Part shown: positions 39,997 through 41,302 of the stretch, one piece after another
Layout of the letters: every line of letters starts with the position of its first letter
Numbering within the stretch: the stretch's first letter is position 1
Assembly (NCBI GenBank): GCA_041751995.1
Contig: JBGSHY010000063.1
Location: forward strand, 1 to 41,302
Source of the DNA: JANMEX01 sp041751995
GTDB lineage: Bacteria; Pseudomonadota; Alphaproteobacteria; Rhizobiales; Rhizobiaceae
DNA: 41,302 bases
Reading direction: 5' to 3'
The notes under the pieces: generated by a model
Seen by the model: the letters and a program-made list of their open reading frames with translations, nothing else
The model's database searches: none
Told to the model about the DNA's origin: nothing
Made by a program: the position numbers and the translations under genes

Positions 39997-41302
39997 ATGA
40001 ATGACGACAAAGACAAGCCACGCGGCGCAAGGCCTCCGAGAGGCGATTTCAAGCCACGCGGTGATTTCAAGCCAAAAGGTGACTTCAAACCAAGAAGCGA
40101 CAAGCCGCGGGGCGATTTCAAGCCGCGCGGTGATGCGCCGACGGGCGATGGACCGCGCAGGTTTTCCAATGACGGCTCCGCGCCGCGTGCACGGCCGCGC
40201 AGCGATGGCCCCGCACCCGCAGAATTTGGCGCGCCAGCCGGAGAGCGCATCGCCAAACGCCTCGCCCGCGCCGGAATATCCTCGCGCCGCGACGCCGAGC
40301 TTTTGATTGCCGATGGCCGTGTCAGCGTCAATGGCAAGGTTTTGACCACCCCGGCGACATTGGTCACGCATGATGACCGCATATCCGTCGACGGCCAGAT
40401 GCTTCCGGCCATCGAGCGCACCCGGTTGTGGCTCTACAACAAGCCGGCCGGTCTGGTGACCACATCCAAGGATCCCGAAGGCCGCCGCACGGTGTTTGAT
40501 GCGCTGCCGGATGAATTGCCGCGCGTTGTTTCGGTCGGCCGCCTCGACATCAACACTGAAGGCCTGCTGCTGCTCACCAATGACGGCGGCTTGGCGCGCA
40601 TGCTGGAACTGCCCGCCACAGGCTGGCTGCGCCGCTACCGTGTCCGCGCGTTCGGCAAGGTCACGCAGGCGCAACTTGATACGCTGAAAGAAGGCGTGAT
40701 GGTTGAAGGCGTGTTCTATGGCGCGGTCGATGCGGTGATTGAGCGCGAGCAGGGCTCGAATGTCTGGCTGGTGATTGGACTTCGCGAAGGCAAGAACCGC
40801 GAAGTCAAAAACATCCTCGGTTCGCTCGGCCTCAACGTCAACCGCTTGATCCGCATCTCGTTCGGCCCGTTCCAGCTCGGCGATCTGCCGGAAGGTTCGG
40901 TGCAGGAAGTCAAAGGCCGCACGCTGCGCGAACAGCTTGGCGAACGGCTGATCGAAGAAGCCGGCGCCAACTTTGAAGCGCCCGTTGTCAACGCATTCTC
41001 GAACCAGCCTGTTCAGGGCCAGCGCGAGTTTGAGGACCGGCCCGAACGCCCGGCTAACCGTCGTCAGGGCGAATGGGTCGGCGGATTTGACAACCCGATC
41101 GTCAAGCGCCAGCGCAAGCCGAAATTTGTCAAGGGCGAGGATACCGAAAGCAAGGTGCCGCACCGCACGACGCGCGGCGCCAATGTCTGGGTTGCACCCG
41201 GCTCCAAACCAAAGCCCGCCAGCAAGCTTCACGACGGCTCCGAAACCGGTTCGCAGGAAGCGCCGAAACGCGCATTTGCACCGCGCGGGCCGCGCACGCC
41301 GA
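39997..41302 (+). CDS. RsuA/RluB-family 23S/16S pseudouridine synthase, C-terminus missing
   Basis: The visible 435 codons run to the right edge. The N-terminal tail (residues 1-75) is a basic repeat of [KR]-[GS]-D-F-K-P units. It is followed by an S4 domain (ERIAKRLARAGISSRRDAEL) and the catalytic domain, with VVSVGRLDINTEGLLLLTND (catalytic aspartate in the RLD motif) and GKNREVKNILGSLGLNVN. This is the RsuA/RluB/E/F group that isomerises uridine in rRNA; RluB (23S U2605) is likely, given a long C-terminal extension. The extra basic C-terminal region runs beyond residue 330 and is cut off by the window end. Confidence 0.9.
   Translation, partial: MNDDKDKPRGARPPRGDFKPRGDFKPKGDFKPRSDKPRGDFKPRGDAPTGDGPRRFSNDGSAPRARPRSDGPAPAEFGAPAGERIAKRLARAGISSRRDAELLIADGRVSVNGKVLTTPATLVTHDDRISVDGQMLPAIERTRLWLYNKPAGLVTTSKDPEGRRTVFDALPDELPRVVSVGRLDINTEGLLLLTNDGGLARMLELPATGWLRRYRVRAFGKVTQAQLDTLKEGVMVEGVFYGAVDAVIEREQGSNVWLVIGLREGKNREVKNILGSLGLNVNRLIRISFGPFQLGDLPEGSVQEVKGRTLREQLGERLIEEAGANFEAPVVNAFSNQPVQGQREFEDRPERPANRRQGEWVGGFDNPIVKRQRKPKFVKGEDTESKVPHRTTRGANVWVAPGSKPKPASKLHDGSETGSQEAPKRAFAPRGPRTP

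Noticed and set aside
39709..41232. Long minus-strand open frame across the pseudouridine synthase gene
   Set aside because: Antisense to a clear S4/pseudouridine synthase reading frame; composition typical of a shadow frame.

Overview
The window is high-GC chromosomal DNA from an alphaproteobacterium. It is most likely a member of the Hyphomicrobiales (Rhizobiales) near Mesorhizobium, Phyllobacterium or a related genus; that placement is inferred, not measured. Support comes from a hisS-hisZ-hisG cluster with a short-form HisG, a groESL operon with a CIRCE operator and a heat-shock type promoter, an HAD-IIA/ribF/ileS block, an LsrB/VtlR-like LysR regulator divergent from a DUF1127 gene, and an intergenic repeat whose C/G-rich ends resemble elements common in Mesorhizobium-type genomes. 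No tRNA, rRNA, CRISPR array, transposase or phage gene was found. Most of the DNA is coding, and no gene-free stretch exceeds 300 bases.

Layout. 1-7.1 kb: truncated xseA (minus), a small membrane protein, the LysR regulator divergent from the DUF1127 gene, a repeat-rich DUF937 protein, then a minus-strand run of an unknown gene, rsmE and gshA. 7.1-8.3 kb: a class I glutamine amidotransferase and a small six-cysteine secreted protein with a strong extended -10 promoter. 8.3-18.2 kb: a 2-hydroxyacid oxidation island. GntR regulator, lutA, lutB and lutC are a tightly coupled minus-strand operon. A DUF3422 gene, an HAD phosphatase and glcDEF run divergently on the plus strand. 18.2-22.4 kb: L,D-transpeptidase, tag, DUF1801, an exported protein, a Met/His-rich copper-type cluster with DUF305, and a GIY-YIG protein.

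22.4-26.2 kb: three palindromic repeats, then hisS, a 158-bp inverted-repeat element, hisZ and hisG. 26.2-28.4 kb: a PAP2-family membrane protein, a DoxX protein, and a small exported protein with the hallmarks of a cystatin. 28.4-30.5 kb: groEL and groES. 30.7-33.5 kb: two TadG-like genes, a full-length one with a von Willebrand A domain and a short paralogue without it. 33.7-38.7 kb: HAD-IIA, ribF, ileS. 38.8-41.3 kb: a lipoprotein, tadA (minus) and a truncated RsuA/RluB-type pseudouridine synthase.

The observations I would follow up first are the cystatin-like exported protein, and the sharply bounded AT-ending codon patches inside both hisS and ileS. The ileS patch coincides with the editing domain. 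Next are the short/long TadG pair lying between groES and the HAD-IIA/ribF/ileS block, and the lut/glc island with one GntR-family regulator and a palindrome in its promoter. All coordinates and counts were read by eye, and no database search was made.
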